Shown: piece after piece, positions 1 through 11,266 of the stretch
Position numbering within the stretch: the stretch's first letter is position 1
Layout: each line of letters opens with the position of its first letter
NCBI GenBank assembly: GCA_023935145.1
Contig: CM043702.1
Location: 105,484,088 to 105,548,087 of the forward strand
Reading direction: 5' to 3'
Length of the DNA: 64,000 bases
Source: Bretschneidera sinensis
Taxonomy: Eukaryota > Streptophyta > Magnoliopsida > Brassicales > Akaniaceae
The notes under the pieces: generated by a model
Seen by the model: the letters and a program-made list of their open reading frames with translations, nothing else
Databases searched by the model: none
What the model was told of the DNA's origin: nothing
Made by a program: the position numbers and the translations under genes

Positions 1-600
1 ATGTTGATAGACCCTTAGCCTGGAATAGGTTTAAGGAGGTTTTTCTTGATAGATACTTTCCTTATACCTTTAGAGCCCAACAAGATAAAGATTTCAATTA
101 TTTGAACTAAAATATGTCGACTATGACTCAGTATGATAGTAGATTTGTAGCTTTGACAAGGGTGGTATCGAAAATGGTAGACCTAGAGAAGAAGAAGTGT
201 AAGAGGTTCATAGATGAACTATGTTTAAAGATTTGATCAACACTATCTTACATGAGGCATATGAATTATGTCAGATTTATAGATATAGCACTTCAGATTG
301 AGAAGGATGTGATGGAATTTAGAGGAAATAGGAATTGACAAAAGAAATCTAGATTTGAAAAACCCAGAAGTGGTACCAGTATGAGTGTGCAGGGTGGGAG
401 ACCACCCAGAGGAGGCGTTCCTTGTCACAAAGAACTTTAGTACAGAGTTAGAGGCAAGTAGGATCTGTTACTTTTGTAGCTCAGAATACTATTGGTGGGA
501 CCCTTAGTTTTGGGAGATATGTTATGGGAACTGGGAGTCATGGTAGAGGAAGTAAGTATACCACCAAGGGAAAGTGGTAATCTAATGTATGATTGAGAGA
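1..600 (+). pseudogene. Tekay-1 gag remnant
   Basis: The conceptual translation opens with a retrotransposon gag segment in which a recognisable FKEVFLDRYFP motif is followed by a QYDSRFVALTR-like motif. Several stop codons and at least one frameshift follow. The homologous, slightly better preserved stretch of Tekay-2 is at 51423-52170. The zinc-knuckle region expected near 600-660 is too damaged to show an intact CCHC box. Gag would form the virus-like particle; this copy cannot do so. The N-terminal part lies outside the window. Confidence 0.7.
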
Positions 601-681
601 CAAAAGTTGGTCATAGATATATTCAGATAAGATGTTTATATCAGAATTGTTAAAATTTGAAGTGCTTTATGGGTAGAGAAT

Positions 682-930
682 GTGGACATATCAATGTTAG
701 TTGATCTTGGTGCAACCCATTCTTTTGCATCCAGTATTCATATGAAGTCTATTGAAGTTTGTATTAGTCATTTGATGCAAAATATTTTTGTTGAAGTTCC
801 CACTAAAGATGAAGTGATAATCATAAATATTTACAAGGGTTGTGTGATTCGTATTACTGATGGAAAATTTGAAGCTGATTTATTATCTTTGAATATAGCT
901 GATTGTTTTAGAAAGAAGATTGTGTTCTAG
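682..930 (+). pseudogene. Tekay-1 aspartic protease remnant
   Basis: About 80 codons encode the retropepsin core. LVDLGATHSF carries the catalytic Asp in a D-L-G-A context where families usually have D-(S/T)-G-A. The second part, with motifs such as GKFEADLL and a LNIAD stretch, matches the C-terminal half of gypsy proteases. The reading frame then shifts and stops. The protease would cut the Gag-Pol polyprotein. A close homologue sits at 52174-52422 in Tekay-2, with the same substitution beside the active site, so that change may predate both copies. Confidence 0.75.
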
Positions 931-1204
931 ATATGGACATGAGGAGTGTAATTTAAGAGAGAACATAAAATACTCTCGAACTACCTCATTTTGCTCTGAC
1001 CATTAGGAGATGGTTGAAGAAGGGTTGTACGGAGTATTTGATATACATAATGGATTCTAAAAAGGAAAATAGGAAGTTAGAATAAATCTTAGTGATGAAA
1101 GATTTTTTTAATATAATTCTTGATGAGTTGTCTAGGTTGCCTCCAAGTAAGGAGATTAAATTCTCTATTGATGTGATACCAAGATCATCACATATATTTA
1201 ATAG

Positions 1205-2400
1205 CACCCTACAGAGTGGCACCCATTGAGTTTAGAGAATTGAAAATTCAAGAATTTTTAGATAAAAAATTTATTGGACCTAATGTATTTGGAGAGCCCC
1301 TGTGTTGTTCGTGAAAGAGGACGATGGAACAATGAGATTATGTATAGACTGCAAATAGTTATTAAAAATAAATATCTTTTACCCAGGATAAATAGATGGT
1401 TTGAGCAGTTGCAAGGAATGAGAGTGTTTCTAAGGTAAACCTGAGATCAGGTTATCACCAACTGAGGATAGAGAAGGAAGACGTGCCTAAGATTGCTTTT
1501 AGGACACGTTATGATCATAAGCTTTTTGTGATGTCATTTGGATTAACTAATGTTCCAGAAACATTCATGGACTTAATGAATAGAGTGTTTAAACTATATC
1601 TTAACACGTTTATGGTTGTATTTGACAATCTTATATATTCTAAGATGGAAGAACAACATGTGAAACATTAGACAGTGTGTTGGAGATTCTGAGGAGAGAG
1701 AATTATATGCAAAGTTCTCTAAGTGTGAGTGTTGGCTAAATGAAATAACTTTTTTGGAACATGTAAAATCGGGAACTGGGGTCACAGTTGATCCACAAAA
1801 GGTAGAGGAAATGTTAAGTTGGGAGAGACCAACTAATGTGACTGAGATTAAAATCTTCTTGGGATTAGCTCGTTATTATAGAAGATTCTTTCAAAAATTT
1901 TCTATTATGGTAATACTGTTGAATAGACTGACCAGGAAAGATATGAGATTTGTATGGTGAGGGAAGTGTGAGAATTTTTTTTCAATTACTAAAGAAGAAA
2001 TTGACTACAGCTTCAGTATTGGTGTTTCCTTCTGGTGATGAAGGATTTGTGGTGTATAGTGATGCGTTACATCAATGATTGAGATGTGTAACATAGGAAA
2101 GCTGTGGCCCATACTTCTAGGCAATTGAAGATTCATGATAGAAATTACCCTACTCATGACTTAGAGTTAGCTGCTATAGTGTTTACTTTAAAGATTGGAG
2201 ACATCATCTGTATGGAGTCACTTGTGAGATATTCATGGGTTATAAGAGTTTGACGTACTTACTTACCCAGAGAGAGTTGAATTTGAGGTAAAGAGGGTGG
2301 ATGGAGTTGATTAGTAACTACGATTGTACAATTTATTCTCATCTAGAAAAATGCGAAAGTGATAGCTGATGCATTGAGTAGAAAGTCTACAAGAAGGTTG
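1205..2400 (+). pseudogene. Tekay-1 reverse transcriptase and RNase H remnant
   Basis: The block starts with a degraded form of the usual gypsy RT entry motif (MAPAELRELK-like, 1205-1250). It continues through the fingers/palm segment near 1440-1670, where [18 protein letters not shown] is clear. The catalytic YxDD position reads VFDN, so the second catalytic Asp is lost. The connection region (1754-1960, with FLGLARYYRRF) and a ruined RNase H (about 2000-2400, with traces of the [12 protein letters not shown] motif) follow. There are multiple stops and frameshifts. This copy cannot make active RT. Confidence 0.8.
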
Positions 2401-2487
2401 ACTGCTATTGGGAGTTCTGATGAAAAATTGATGATAGATTTAAAAAAGATAAGAATAAAGTTCAATATCAGTGATAGATGATCATGG

Positions 2488-3668
2488 TTAACGAATATGG
2501 TTGTACAATTGTCCATAGTAAAATATTTTAGAGATGCAATATTGAGATGAAGAGATAGAAAAGATTAAGCATTGAGTGCTTACTAGAAAGCATTTTGACC
2601 TCAAAAATTTGAAATAAGGGTATTTTGGTACTGGAACATGAAAATTGTGTTCCCAATAATGCGAAGTTGAGAGAGGAGTTAATAAGAGAGGCACATGATG
2701 ATGTAGATTTAATGCAACCAAGTAACAATAAGATGTATAGAGGATGGAGACGAAATTTCTGGTGGTCAGGATTGAAGAAAGATGTAGCTGAGATTGTGAG
2801 GTTGTATAGAGCATCATTAAATATAATGTGAAAAAGAGATGCTACATTTACATCTTTGTTTTGGATAGGCTTTCAGAAAGTCACGGGTACACAGTTGCAA
2901 TTTTATAAAATTTTTCATGCTTAGACAGAAAGGATTTTTAGAGTACTAGAAGATATGTTAAAGGCAAATGTGATGAGTTTCTCAGTAAATTGGGATACTT
3001 ACATGCCATCGATTGAAATTGCTAATAATAATCAGTATCAACCTAGTATTGGGATGGCACCAATTGAGACGTTGTATGGTAGGAGGTGTAGAAATATATC
3101 TGGTCCATAAATCATTGAGTTAACAACTGAGAGGATCAAATTGGTTAGAGAGAACCGTAAAGCAGTACAAAGTAGACCGAATAGCTATGCTGAGAAGACC
3201 TCTGGAATTTCAAGTAGGTGATTGGGTGTAATTAAAAATATCTAAATAAAAAGGTGTATTGAGATCTAAACATGAAATGAAAGATGAATCTGAGGTACGT
3301 GAGACCCTATGAGGCTGTTGGGAAAGTTGGGCTAGTTGTGAATAGTTTGGATTTGCCTACAGAGTTGAAGCAATGACATAACGTATTTTATGTTTAACTT
3401 TTAAGAAAGTGTTTACATGATGAGTATTATAATATTTCGAGCTAAGCTATAGAAATTTATAAAGATTGGGCTTATATACAAGTACCAGTGAGAATTTTAG
3501 ACAAAAAGAACAAATTTTGTATAATAAAATAATTGCATTAGTTTAAGTTCTAATGGCGGAATAAGGATATTGAAGAGATTACGGGAAAGCATGAGACAAT
3601 TACAAAGAAATATTATTTACGATTGTTTCTGGAGTCAGGTAAGGAAATTTCGGGGAAGAAATTTTTGT
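2488..3668 (+). pseudogene. Tekay-1 integrase remnant with chromodomain-like end
   Basis: The zinc-binding N-terminus is visible around 2625-2831 (a PNNAKLREELIREAHDD segment and an FWWSGLKKDVAE segment). Pieces of the catalytic core follow near 2850-3100, with NQYQPSIGMAPIETLYGRRC near its end. The C-terminal GKVGLVVNSLDLP stretch and a chromodomain-like tail (PVRILDKKNK, ending in LFLESGKEISGKKF) close the pol gene. Stops and small deletions interrupt every part. A chromodomain normally steers integration to heterochromatin, which would suit this nested block. Confidence 0.75.
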
Positions 3669-3682
3669 AAGGTGGATATAAT

Positions 3683-5933
3683 TGTAATACCCGTAATCGT
3701 AACGTAAGGGTAAAGAAGTAATTTAATAAATATGATATGAAATTAAAATAATATATTTATGCGAAGGATTTAGTATTGAATAAAATAATTCTTTTGAAAA
3801 AAAATATGGACGCATGAGGGCGTAATTACAAAGAAAATGAAAAACAAAACAAATAAATAAATAAAAAAATGTAAACAGTAAAAAGAAAAGGAAAAAAAAA
3901 TTTGGAAGGAAAACATGGCAGCAGGCTGCCAATTTAAAAAGAGAGTTTGCATGCTTCCCACGTAACCTTTGCGTGGCAGCCAATTTGGGGTGACCTGCTG
4001 AGTTTACAAAATGAGGTTGCCAAAAACAAAAATGGGCTGCTGAAGGAAATAAGTATTTACTTATTTACTTATTTCGTTTAGTTTTATTTTAATTACTCGT
4101 TTTCTTTAAACACTTGAGAACTTAAAGAAGGGTTGAAAGGATAAAATTTTGAAAGAGTTTACTGCGGAATTTCTTAGAGAATCACGGGAAGTTGTCAGAA
4201 AAACAAAAAGGTAATAACATAGTGTTATTTTTGAAATTTTTAGCATTCATGAAATTTCCCCGAATTCAAAGTGGGAATTTTCAAAGGGTGTGGTTTATAA
4301 CGAATTGAAAAATAAATTAAAATTTTAATATAAATATGATGTCAGGTGTTGACGATCAACAGCCAGGGAAAATTTCTTACAGGAACGGGAAAGGCAAGGA
4401 GGTGGTCCACGAGTAGCTTTAAGTGCTACATGGTGAGTTGAATTTACTTTAAGTAATCTAAATAAAAATGAAAAATCTAGTGGCAATATTAAAATAAATT
4501 ATTAGCTTATTTTTAGTGGTAGATAAATATTTGGTTGATAGGTATGGTATAAATATTGGACATGTAGAAAATTATAATGTGAAAATAAATATTACTAGAA
4601 TGATAAATTGATTTAATAATGATAGTGATAAATAAATTTTTGACGAGTTTTGGTTGATGTTTTGATACGAATTATAAGGAGACGAAATTTATTGGATCTT
4701 GACAAGCTTCGATGGATGATTTGATGTAATTTGTAATGAAATTTAGTGGACATTGACAGCTTTGATGGATGATTTGATGTGATTTGAGATGATAGGAATT
4801 TAGCGAAATTTTTTATATAATTTGAGAAAAATCAGGATAGTTAGTCTGAATACATACTTGTTTTTATTTTATTATTTATATGCATATTCATATCAGTTTT
4901 CATATACATCTGAATGAGAATAAAAGAACAGGGAAGACAGTCGGTTTAAATGAGAATAAAAATATTTGGATTATTGTTTTTTATATTATATTATTGTTCA
5001 TATGCATATGCATTAAATAAAAAAAGAACCGAGAAGGGGCCGGTCTAATTGAAACACTGTGACAGCCGGTATAGGCTGGAATTAAAAGGGACACCGTGAC
5101 AGCCGATATATGCTGTAAATGAATTCCTTGGTAGCCGAGACAAGTTGTAAAGAAAAGAATCGGGATGGGGCTGGTTTAAGATAATAAAAACATGTCGACA
5201 TGCGGGAAGACGTTCCCATAATAATAATTCATGCATTGCATCTGTTTTAATTATTACTTGCATTATTGAAATGCTGATGTGTGGTGTGTTATTTCGAATT
5301 TATTTATAGATGGATGAGTTTCACAGAGAGACAATTATGGTGATAAGAACCATCTAAATGGTAGATTTTATGATGTGAACCTCATTACGAGATAATTATG
5401 AGATAATTGATGGTCTTAAGGTGAACCAATAAATACGAGAAAGAGATTGATAAAGAGTGGATCTTATGATATGTGTAGTGATAGTAAAATGCTAGTATCA
5501 AGTTGTATGAGATATAAATGATTAAATATTGAAAGATCTTTATTAAAATTGAATACTTATAGTAAATTTAATACACTGAGCTTGTGAAGCTTATGCCTTA
5601 TTGTACAATGATTTGAGGTAGTAGACGGGACAAATAGTTTGGTGAGTTGAGATTCAGATGAAATCATTTTCTGTATGCCACGTATGTGTCTACATCCTCA
5701 GACTAATGAGAAAATAAAATAAAAATTTATTTGTAAATATTCATGCATTTTAAGTTGTATATTACGTTTAATTCGATATCAGATTGATGTATCTTCCTTG
5801 TTGAGTGTTGAAGGTTGATGTAAAAGAATTTTTGTTAGTATTATTTTTAATGTTGCATATATGTGTCGTGCTAGGATTTTCAAAATGTGATGAAACCGCC
5901 TCGGGGGTGGCCAACCCGAGATGCGTCGTTACA
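3683..5933 (+). repeat. Tekay-1 3' LTR (2251 bp)
   Basis: The LTR starts TGTAATACCCGTAATCG directly after the chromodomain tail and a purine-rich run. It ends CGTCGTTACA immediately before the copia gag at 5934. Homologous LTR sequence occurs at 43093-45290, 49236-50841 and, internally deleted, at 60767-61088, which fixes both ends. Its middle holds a tandem repeat and a conserved palindrome (see 5030-5217). Confidence 0.85.
5030..5217 (+). repeat. Tandem repeat plus two inverted repeats in the Tekay LTR
   Basis: Units of roughly 35-60 bp are built from ACCG, GGCCGGTCTAA and GTGACAGCCGGTATA. They are followed by the 12-bp palindrome CATGTCGACATG (5191-5202) and the inverted repeat GGGAA-GACG-TTCCC (5204-5217). 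The same order occurs in the other two long LTR copies (44318-44549 and 50084-50251), with different repeat numbers. Confidence 0.75.
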
Positions 5934-6709
5934 TATGGAAACTGAAGATGGAGGATATACTCGTGGATAGGGATCTGTGGATGGTGATAGTCAATCAGAT
6001 GTTGAAGAATACGATGAGCATGATGGCAGCGTCCACAGCAGAGGCGACATCGCCGGTGACGGTTTCGGCATCATCTACAACGACCATCATGGAGTGGGAG
6101 AAGCTCGATCGGAAGGCACAAAGTCTGATACTGTGCCTGACTGATTCTATCCTAATCAACGTTTCTGGAGAGAAGACTGCGAAAGATCTCTAGAAGGAGC
6201 TGGAAAGCCCTTATCAGAGTAAATCTATGGTAAACAAACTGTTTCTGAGGAAGAAGTTGTACAACCTTCGGATGGTTGAGGGAGATTCTTTCTCTGTTCA
6301 TCTATATGAGTTCAACACTTTGATAGGTCTGTTATTATCTATCAGTGTTGATATGATGGATGATGATAAGGCTATTATACTGCTTTATTCACTGCCTAAT
6401 TTGTGGGCTAACTTGATAGTTGCGATTGGTAGTTGTACGATTGATCTGCCCTTTGAGAATGCCATAACAGCCCTATTGTCTAAGGAGATGAAGTGGCAGG
6501 GTCCAGAAAACTCGTCAAATGAGGCCTTATCTATGAGAGGGCTAACCCATGATAAAGAGTACAAGTGGTCTAGTGATAAACCCAAGTTCAAGGGAAGATC
6601 GAAAAGTAGAGATAAATTTGGGTTGAAGTGTTGTAAGTGTAAAAAGCTCGAGCATCTAAAGAAGGATTGGAGAAGTAAGAGTGTGAACCCTGAAAAGCGA
6701 ATAGGCTAG
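5934..6709 (+). pseudogene. Copia-A Gag (UBN2-type) pseudogene
   Basis: The frame opens with WKLKMEDILVDRDLWM, a classic N-terminal motif of copia Gag proteins. It continues through the capsid-like UBN2 region (YNLRMVEGDSFSVHLYEFN, then LLYSLPNLW) to a basic linker. The zinc knuckle is CCKCKKLEHLKKDW, where the last Cys of C-X2-C-X4-H-X4-C is replaced by Trp. An in-frame stop lies at 6191-6193 and the frame ends at 6709. Gag would coat the genomic RNA. The start codon of the original gene was lost to the Tekay-1 insertion. Confidence 0.8.
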
Positions 6710-7426
6710 ATATCAGCTTTAGGAAACAGGAACAAGTATGATGATGATGTTGGTGACTTAAATATGGCATCCTGTTTGACTCAATCAGGTCGAAGTGTTT
6801 AGATAATTGACACAGGAGCATCCTTTCACATTACACCTTACAGGGAGTGGTTTTGTGAGTATGAAACCTTTGATGAGGGAAACATTTTATTGGGAGATAA
6901 CTTTCTGGTGAAAATTATTGGTCGTGGGAAGGTAAAGTTGAAGGTGAGTGATAGGACAGTAGGACACTTCTAGGTGTGATGCATATTCCGGACCTCAGTT
7001 GGAACCTGATGTTAGTCAGCAAGATGATTGAGGAGTGAATTTTAGTTGTGAGAAAAATTCGTCCAAGAAAACTTGTGGATTGCTAGTAATTACATGAGGT
7101 GTTCGGTATGGAATGTTGTACAAGTTGTTGGGAAGTACAGTACCAAGTCAGTGCCGTGGAGGTTTTATATCTGAGAATGCGACTAATAATGATGAGAAGT
7201 CCTCTATGTTGTGGCATCAGAGGCTCGGGCATATCGGTGAAAAGGGACTATCTACTTTATCATCAAAGCAAATGACGAAGAGAGTCCTAGATTGCTCATG
7301 GGATTTGGTTTCTGTGAGCATTGTCTACATGGCAAGCAGAATCGTATGAGTTTTAAGTCCGCTGGCACGATGACAAAATGTATTTTGGATTTGATGCATA
7401 GTGATATGTTTGGGCCAGTTCAGGTC
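6710..7426 (+). pseudogene. Copia-A protease, GAG-pre-integrase and integrase start
   Basis: After the Gag stop the translation resumes with a retropepsin whose catalytic motif IIDTGASFHIT (about 6803-6835) is intact, although the preceding Trp codon is now a stop. The GAG-pre-integrase zinc motif MLWHQRLGHIGEKGL lies near 7207-7250, and the integrase opening LDLMHSDMFGPVQ at about 7386-7425. There the frame is cut by the Copia-B LTR. Several frameshifts separate the blocks. The wording of the WHQRLGH and HSDMFGP motifs suggests a Tork-type copia. Confidence 0.75.
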
Positions 7427-7883
7427 TGTTGGAAATCACCTTGACAAGATGCCCAGGTGGTGATCTTTCAAACACCCAAGTTTAGAATGACTTGTAGAAA
7501 TAATTTCAGCAATCGAACACAAGAACAGAAAATCGAAGAAAGAAATAAGACAAACAATTTGTTATTGAGGTTCGGCAATGTGTCTATGTCCCCGTGAGTT
7601 CCTCCGGACTCTCTGCACTATCCCAAATGGTTCTTACAAGTTACAACAATCCCCTTCAAGAAACCAAGTTCTTGAAGACACCAAGAAGAGAAGGAAGAAG
7701 ATTACAATGCTCTCTTTCTATGCTACTTTCTCTTCTTTATAACCAGCCTCACTACAAAGAGTCCCTCTTGTGTTTATGTCTCTCACACAATTCTCTCTAG
7801 TATTTACAATTGATCTCACAATGTCACAACTTTCTCTTGTTCTATATGTTTTTGTAGTGTGTGAAAATGAGGCTTGAGAACCC

Positions 7884-7891
7884 ATTTTATA
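7884..7891 (-). promoter_or_regulatory. TATA box of Copia-B LTR
   Basis: The - strand reads GGCTATAAAATGGG, a strong TATA box match, about 150 bp downstream of the GC-rich repeat block. It would set the start of transcription and the U3/R border. Confidence 0.6.
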
Positions 7892-8029
7892 GCCTTTCAC
7901 TTCTTGGACATTCTTGTGAATCAATCTCCACCCTTTGATTATGATCTCTTTTTAATCTTAGTCGTTCATTATTCTCCAAGTGGTGCTGTGCATTTTGGTA
8001 TTGTGCACACACTTTGGAGAGTCCTAAGT

Positions 8030-8360
8030 CATTCTGCCCATGTGTGCCTTGGTGTGCATGGCGTCTTGGTGCTCAACAGGGCACGCCTTGGCGTTGGGGC
8101 AGAGTGCGCTTGTGATGTCTCTGGGTGGTGTGGCGCTGGTGCGCACCTGGTGTGCAACACGCTAGAGGGCGTAGTGCTGGCTTCTGGGCGCCTAAGCACT
8201 GGTGTGCAACACGCTGGAGGGCGCGGCACTGGCTTCTGGGCGCCTAGGTGCTGGTGCTGTGCGCACACCTTTCTGCCTGTGTGCAGAAGTGCACACACTA
8301 GTGTGCATAGCCTTCCCTTGCTCCAAAATGATGCACACACGTGTGCAGCCTGCTAGCATG
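8030..8360. repeat. GC-rich tandem repeat in Copia-B LTR U3
   Basis: Two adjacent copies of about 52 bp, each starting TGTGCAACACGCT and containing GGGCG and TTCTGGGCGCC, lie near 8150-8255. Shorter echoes of GTGTGCA and GGTGCTGG flank them. CpG is dense here, unlike in the rest of the LTR. Confidence 0.7.
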
Positions 8361-8448
8361 CTGAACTTTAATACTCCACCTTTGGTTTGGACTTTAACCA
8401 TTTTTAAACCATGGTTGGACCTGCTTGAACCTTAGACAAATAACAACA

Positions 8449-8460
8449 ATCTCTACCTTT
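8449..8460 (-). other. Copia-B polypurine tract
   Basis: The - strand reads AAAGGTAGAGAT directly before the LTR start TGTTG. This is the position and composition of a copia plus-strand priming tract. Confidence 0.55.
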
Positions 8461-8579
8461 GTCTAAGTGTTCAAAAAACCTGAACCATTATGCAGAAAGC
8501 TTTGGGATCCAAACTCATCTTGAGTCACCAATTAACCAACTCCAATCCTAAGTAATTCAAGGCAATGATTGAACTTACT

Positions 8580-10349
8580 TAGAAGTAGAACTTTAGTACC
8601 CAAGTCCGCAAGATTTTCTTTTGTGGCAACCTTGTCCACATGGATGCATCATTTCGTAACATTTTCTCGAATGAAACAATACCGAACATCCATATGCTTT
8701 GTCCTCTCACGGAACACTGGATTTTTACACAAGTGCAAGGCACTTTGACTATCCAAAAATACCACAACCTGCACCTCCAGTACCTTCAACTCTTTAAGCA
8801 ACCCTTTGTACCACATAGCCTCCTTAATGGCCTCCGTAGCTGCTATGTACTCGGCCTTGGTTGTTGAGAGTGCTACCACTATCTGCAACTGAGCCTTCCA
8901 ACTTACACAACATCCATTTAAGTTGAAAAAATAGGAGGTAATCGATCTCCTTTTATCCCGGTTTGCTCTATAGTCCGAATCAGCAAAACCCTGAAGGCAG
9001 ATGGCATTACCCCTCTTCTCATACACTAACCCTACTTCTGGGCTTCCCTTCAAATACCTCAGCAACCACTTCATCCCAAACCAATGTTCCTTTCTGGGAT
9101 TACTCATAAACCTGCTTAGAACACTCATTGCATGAGCAATGTCGGGTCTAGTGCTTACCATGGTGTACATAACAGAACCAACAACACTAGAGTAAGGGAC
9201 TTTCTCCATTTCCTTCTTCTCCGCCTCCAATCTTGGACAATGATCGCTGGAGAGCTTGAAATGACCAGCAAGGGGAACCTTCATTGGTTTGCTATCTTCC
9301 ATAGAGAATTTAGATATCATCTTCTCTATGTAGGAGGTTTGAGAGATCTTCAATCTGTTTCTCTCCCTTTCGCGGATGATACACATCCCAAGGATCTTTA
9401 GTGCATGGTCAAGATCCTTCATCTCAAACTCCTCACTGAGTTGAACCTTCAATTTATTTATCCTCTCCATGCTGCTCCCAACCAACAACATGTCATCAAC
9501 ATAAATGAGGATGATCACCATTTCCTCAACCTTCTGCCCCTTATAGTACAAGCATGAATCATAGTAGCTCCTTATGAAACCCAAGCTGATTGAAAAGGAA
9601 TCAAACCTCTTATTCTATTGATTAGGTGATTGCTTGAGGCCATAGAGAGATTTCTTTAATTTGCACACTAACTCTCCCTGCCTTCCCTCTTCATAACCTT
9701 CGGGTTGCCTCATGAAAATGGTCTCATCGAGCTCTCCATGTAAGAATGCTGTCTTCACATCCATTTGCTCAATTTCCCAATCAAATTGGACCACCAATGC
9801 TAACACTATCCGAATCATCTTGTATTTCACAACCAGTGAGAATATTTCGGTGAAATCTATGCCTTCTTTTTGTGTGAACCCCTTCGCTACCAGCCTAGCT
9901 TTATACCGGACTTCATCCCCTAGAGTATTCCCTTCTTTGATCTTGTAGAGCCATCTACAATCCACAACTCTCTGTTTTTCAGGTTTGGGCACCAACTCCC
10001 AAGAGTTGTTCTTCATCAAAGACTCTATTTCTTCCTCTATAGCCAGCTGCCACTTTGACAAATCCTTACACTCCATGGCATTCGTGTAATTTTCTGGTTT
10101 AACCTCTCATTCTCTCCAAGGAGCTGCTACATCTGTAGCATTTGCAAACCTATATCTCAAAGGTGGTCTAACCACTCTCCTTCCCCGGTCTCTTGTGAGC
10201 TGGTAGTCATTTACTGCATCAACCTCTTCTTGTTCAGCCTCTTCTTGAGTTTCTTGGGCTTGGCCTTCATCCAAGGGCTCTACCTGGTCCAAACCCTCTT
10301 GCCTCCTCTGCTTTACCTGAACCGAGTTCTCCTTGATGCGATGCTCCAC
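8580..10349 (-). pseudogene. Copia-B reverse transcriptase and RNase H
   Basis: Read leftwards from 10349, an acidic linker (EEAEQEEVDAV) leads to the copia RT (10076-9615: SKWQLAIEEEIESL, CRWLYKIKEG, ARLVAKGFTQKEGIDF, QMDVKTAFLHGEL). After an in-frame stop at about 9616, where a Trp is usual, the palm motif IYVDDMLLVG is intact. RNase H follows (9000-8640: GFADSDYRANRDKRRS, CCVSWKAQLQ, ALSTTKAEYIAA). The last conserved motif, TKHMDVRYCFIRE, is present. A second stop lies between linker and RT (about 10104-10106). Apart from these stops this is the best preserved copia pol in the window. Confidence 0.85.
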
Positions 10350-10364
10350 AACTTCCGGTTTGGT

Positions 10365-11264
10365 TTACTCACTAGCCCCTGCAGGGTTAGTTTTCTCCAA
10401 GTAGGGAAATAATAATTCATTAAAAATAACATCCCTACTTATAATCAGTTTCATGCCCTTCTTTTCTAAGGACCACAACCTATATCCCTTAACCCCATCA
10501 CCATATCCTAGAAATACACATTTTTTAGATCTAGGGTCAAGTTTATCCTCCTTTTGATGTGCAGATGCTGCACACCCAAAAGTCCTTAGGTTGTTTAATT
10601 CAGGGGGTTTTTCACTCCACATCTCTATGGGAGTCTTGAGCTCTAAAGCTCTAGAGGGTGATCTATTTATCAAGTATGCAGCTGTAGCCACAGCTTCTCC
10701 CCAAAAATGTTTTGGTAACCCGGATCCTATTAAAATGCACCTAACTTTTTCCATAAGGGTTCTATTCATTCTTTCAGCAACTCCATTTTGCTGGGGTGTT
10801 TTTACAACCGTCCTATGCCTTAGAATGCCATTTAATTCACAGAATTTATCAAAATCATTATTACAAAATTCTAAGCCATTATCGGTTCGTAAAGCCTTAA
10901 CTACCCTACTCGTTTGAGTTTCCAGCAACTTCTTCCACACAACAAATTTATTCAAGGCATCAGATTTATTCCTAAGCAAATAAACCCACACTCTTCTTGA
11001 ATAATCATCAATTAAAGACAGAAAGTAAAAGTTACCTCCCTGTGTTGGTGTTCTTGCTGGTCCCCAAAGGTCCGAATGAATGTAATCAAGAATCCCTTTG
11101 GACTTGTGCACTCTGGTGTTGAAGCTGACCCGCTGTTGCTTCCCAAGAATGCAACTCTCACAGAAATCCAGTTTTTCTACTTTGTCACCACCAAGTAGAC
11201 CTTCCTTGCTAAGCATTTGCAGGCCCTTTTCGCTCATGTGACCCGAGCGAAAGGCTAGAGGCAC
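10365..11264 (-). pseudogene. Copia-B integrase, N-terminally truncated
   Basis: A 299-codon open frame begins inside the GAG-pre-integrase domain: the GHMSEKGLQ motif is there, but the preceding WHxRL is corrupted. CESCILGKQQRVSF supplies the zinc Cys pair. The integrase core shows HSDLWGP, LRTDNGLEFCN and PQQNGVAERMNRT, so the D-D-E catalytic residues can be traced. The C-terminal part includes FWGEAVATAAYLINR, CVFLGYGDGVKGYRLW and RDVIFNE. The first Met at 11264 is not a genuine start; the true 5' end was deleted at the junction with Athila-C. Confidence 0.85.
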
Positions 11265-11266
11265 AA

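Larger units (their letters stand above)
1..5933 (+). mobile_element. Tekay-1: decayed Ty3/gypsy (Tekay/Del-like) element, 5' end outside window
   Basis: Gag, aspartic protease, RT, RNase H, integrase and a chromodomain-like tail follow in gypsy order on the + strand. They end at a purine-rich stretch and a 2.25 kb LTR starting TGTAAT and ending TTACA. Large LTRs and an integrase ending in a chromodomain-like region are typical of the Tekay/Del chromoviruses. Every coding block is broken by stops and frameshifts. The LTR ends inside a copia gag (Copia-A), so this element is younger than Copia-A; the other flank lies outside the window. Tekay-2 and the solo LTR at 43093-45290 are relatives. 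Confidence 0.85.
5934..7426 (+). mobile_element. Copia-A: 5' coding part of a decayed Ty1/copia element
   Basis: Copia-type Gag, protease, GAG-pre-integrase and the first residues of the integrase core run in order on the + strand. The left end is interrupted by the Tekay-1 LTR, which enters right at the start of gag. The right end is interrupted at 7427 by the LTR of Copia-B. The remaining integrase, RT, RNase H and LTRs of Copia-A are not found in the window. It is the oldest layer recognised on this side. Confidence 0.8.
7427..8448 (-). repeat. Copia-B 3' LTR (1022 bp)
   Basis: The outer ends form the short inverted repeat TGTTG...CAACA expected of copia LTRs. On the - strand it starts directly after a PPT (8449-8460). 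It contains a TATA box (7884-7891) and, upstream of it, a GC-rich repeat block (8030-8360) that stands out from the AT-rich surroundings. Confidence 0.8.
7427..11264 (-). mobile_element. Copia-B: Ty1/copia element, truncated 5' part
   Basis: Read on the - strand, the element runs from a truncated GAG-pre-integrase (11264) through integrase, RT and RNase H to a PPT and a 1.02 kb 3' LTR (8448 to 7427) with TGTTG...CAACA ends. Gag, protease, primer-binding site and 5' LTR are missing because the sequence switches abruptly to Athila-C at about 11264. The RT and integrase wording fits the Tork lineage. The LTR sits in Copia-A; no TSD can be checked because the other end is lost. Confidence 0.85.

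Noticed and set aside
8029..8340. Long - strand and + strand open frames of 100-160 codons across the Copia-B LTR
   Set aside because: They result from the GC-rich repeat block, overlap each other in several frames, and show only Cys/His/Pro/Ala-rich low-complexity sequence with no known domain.
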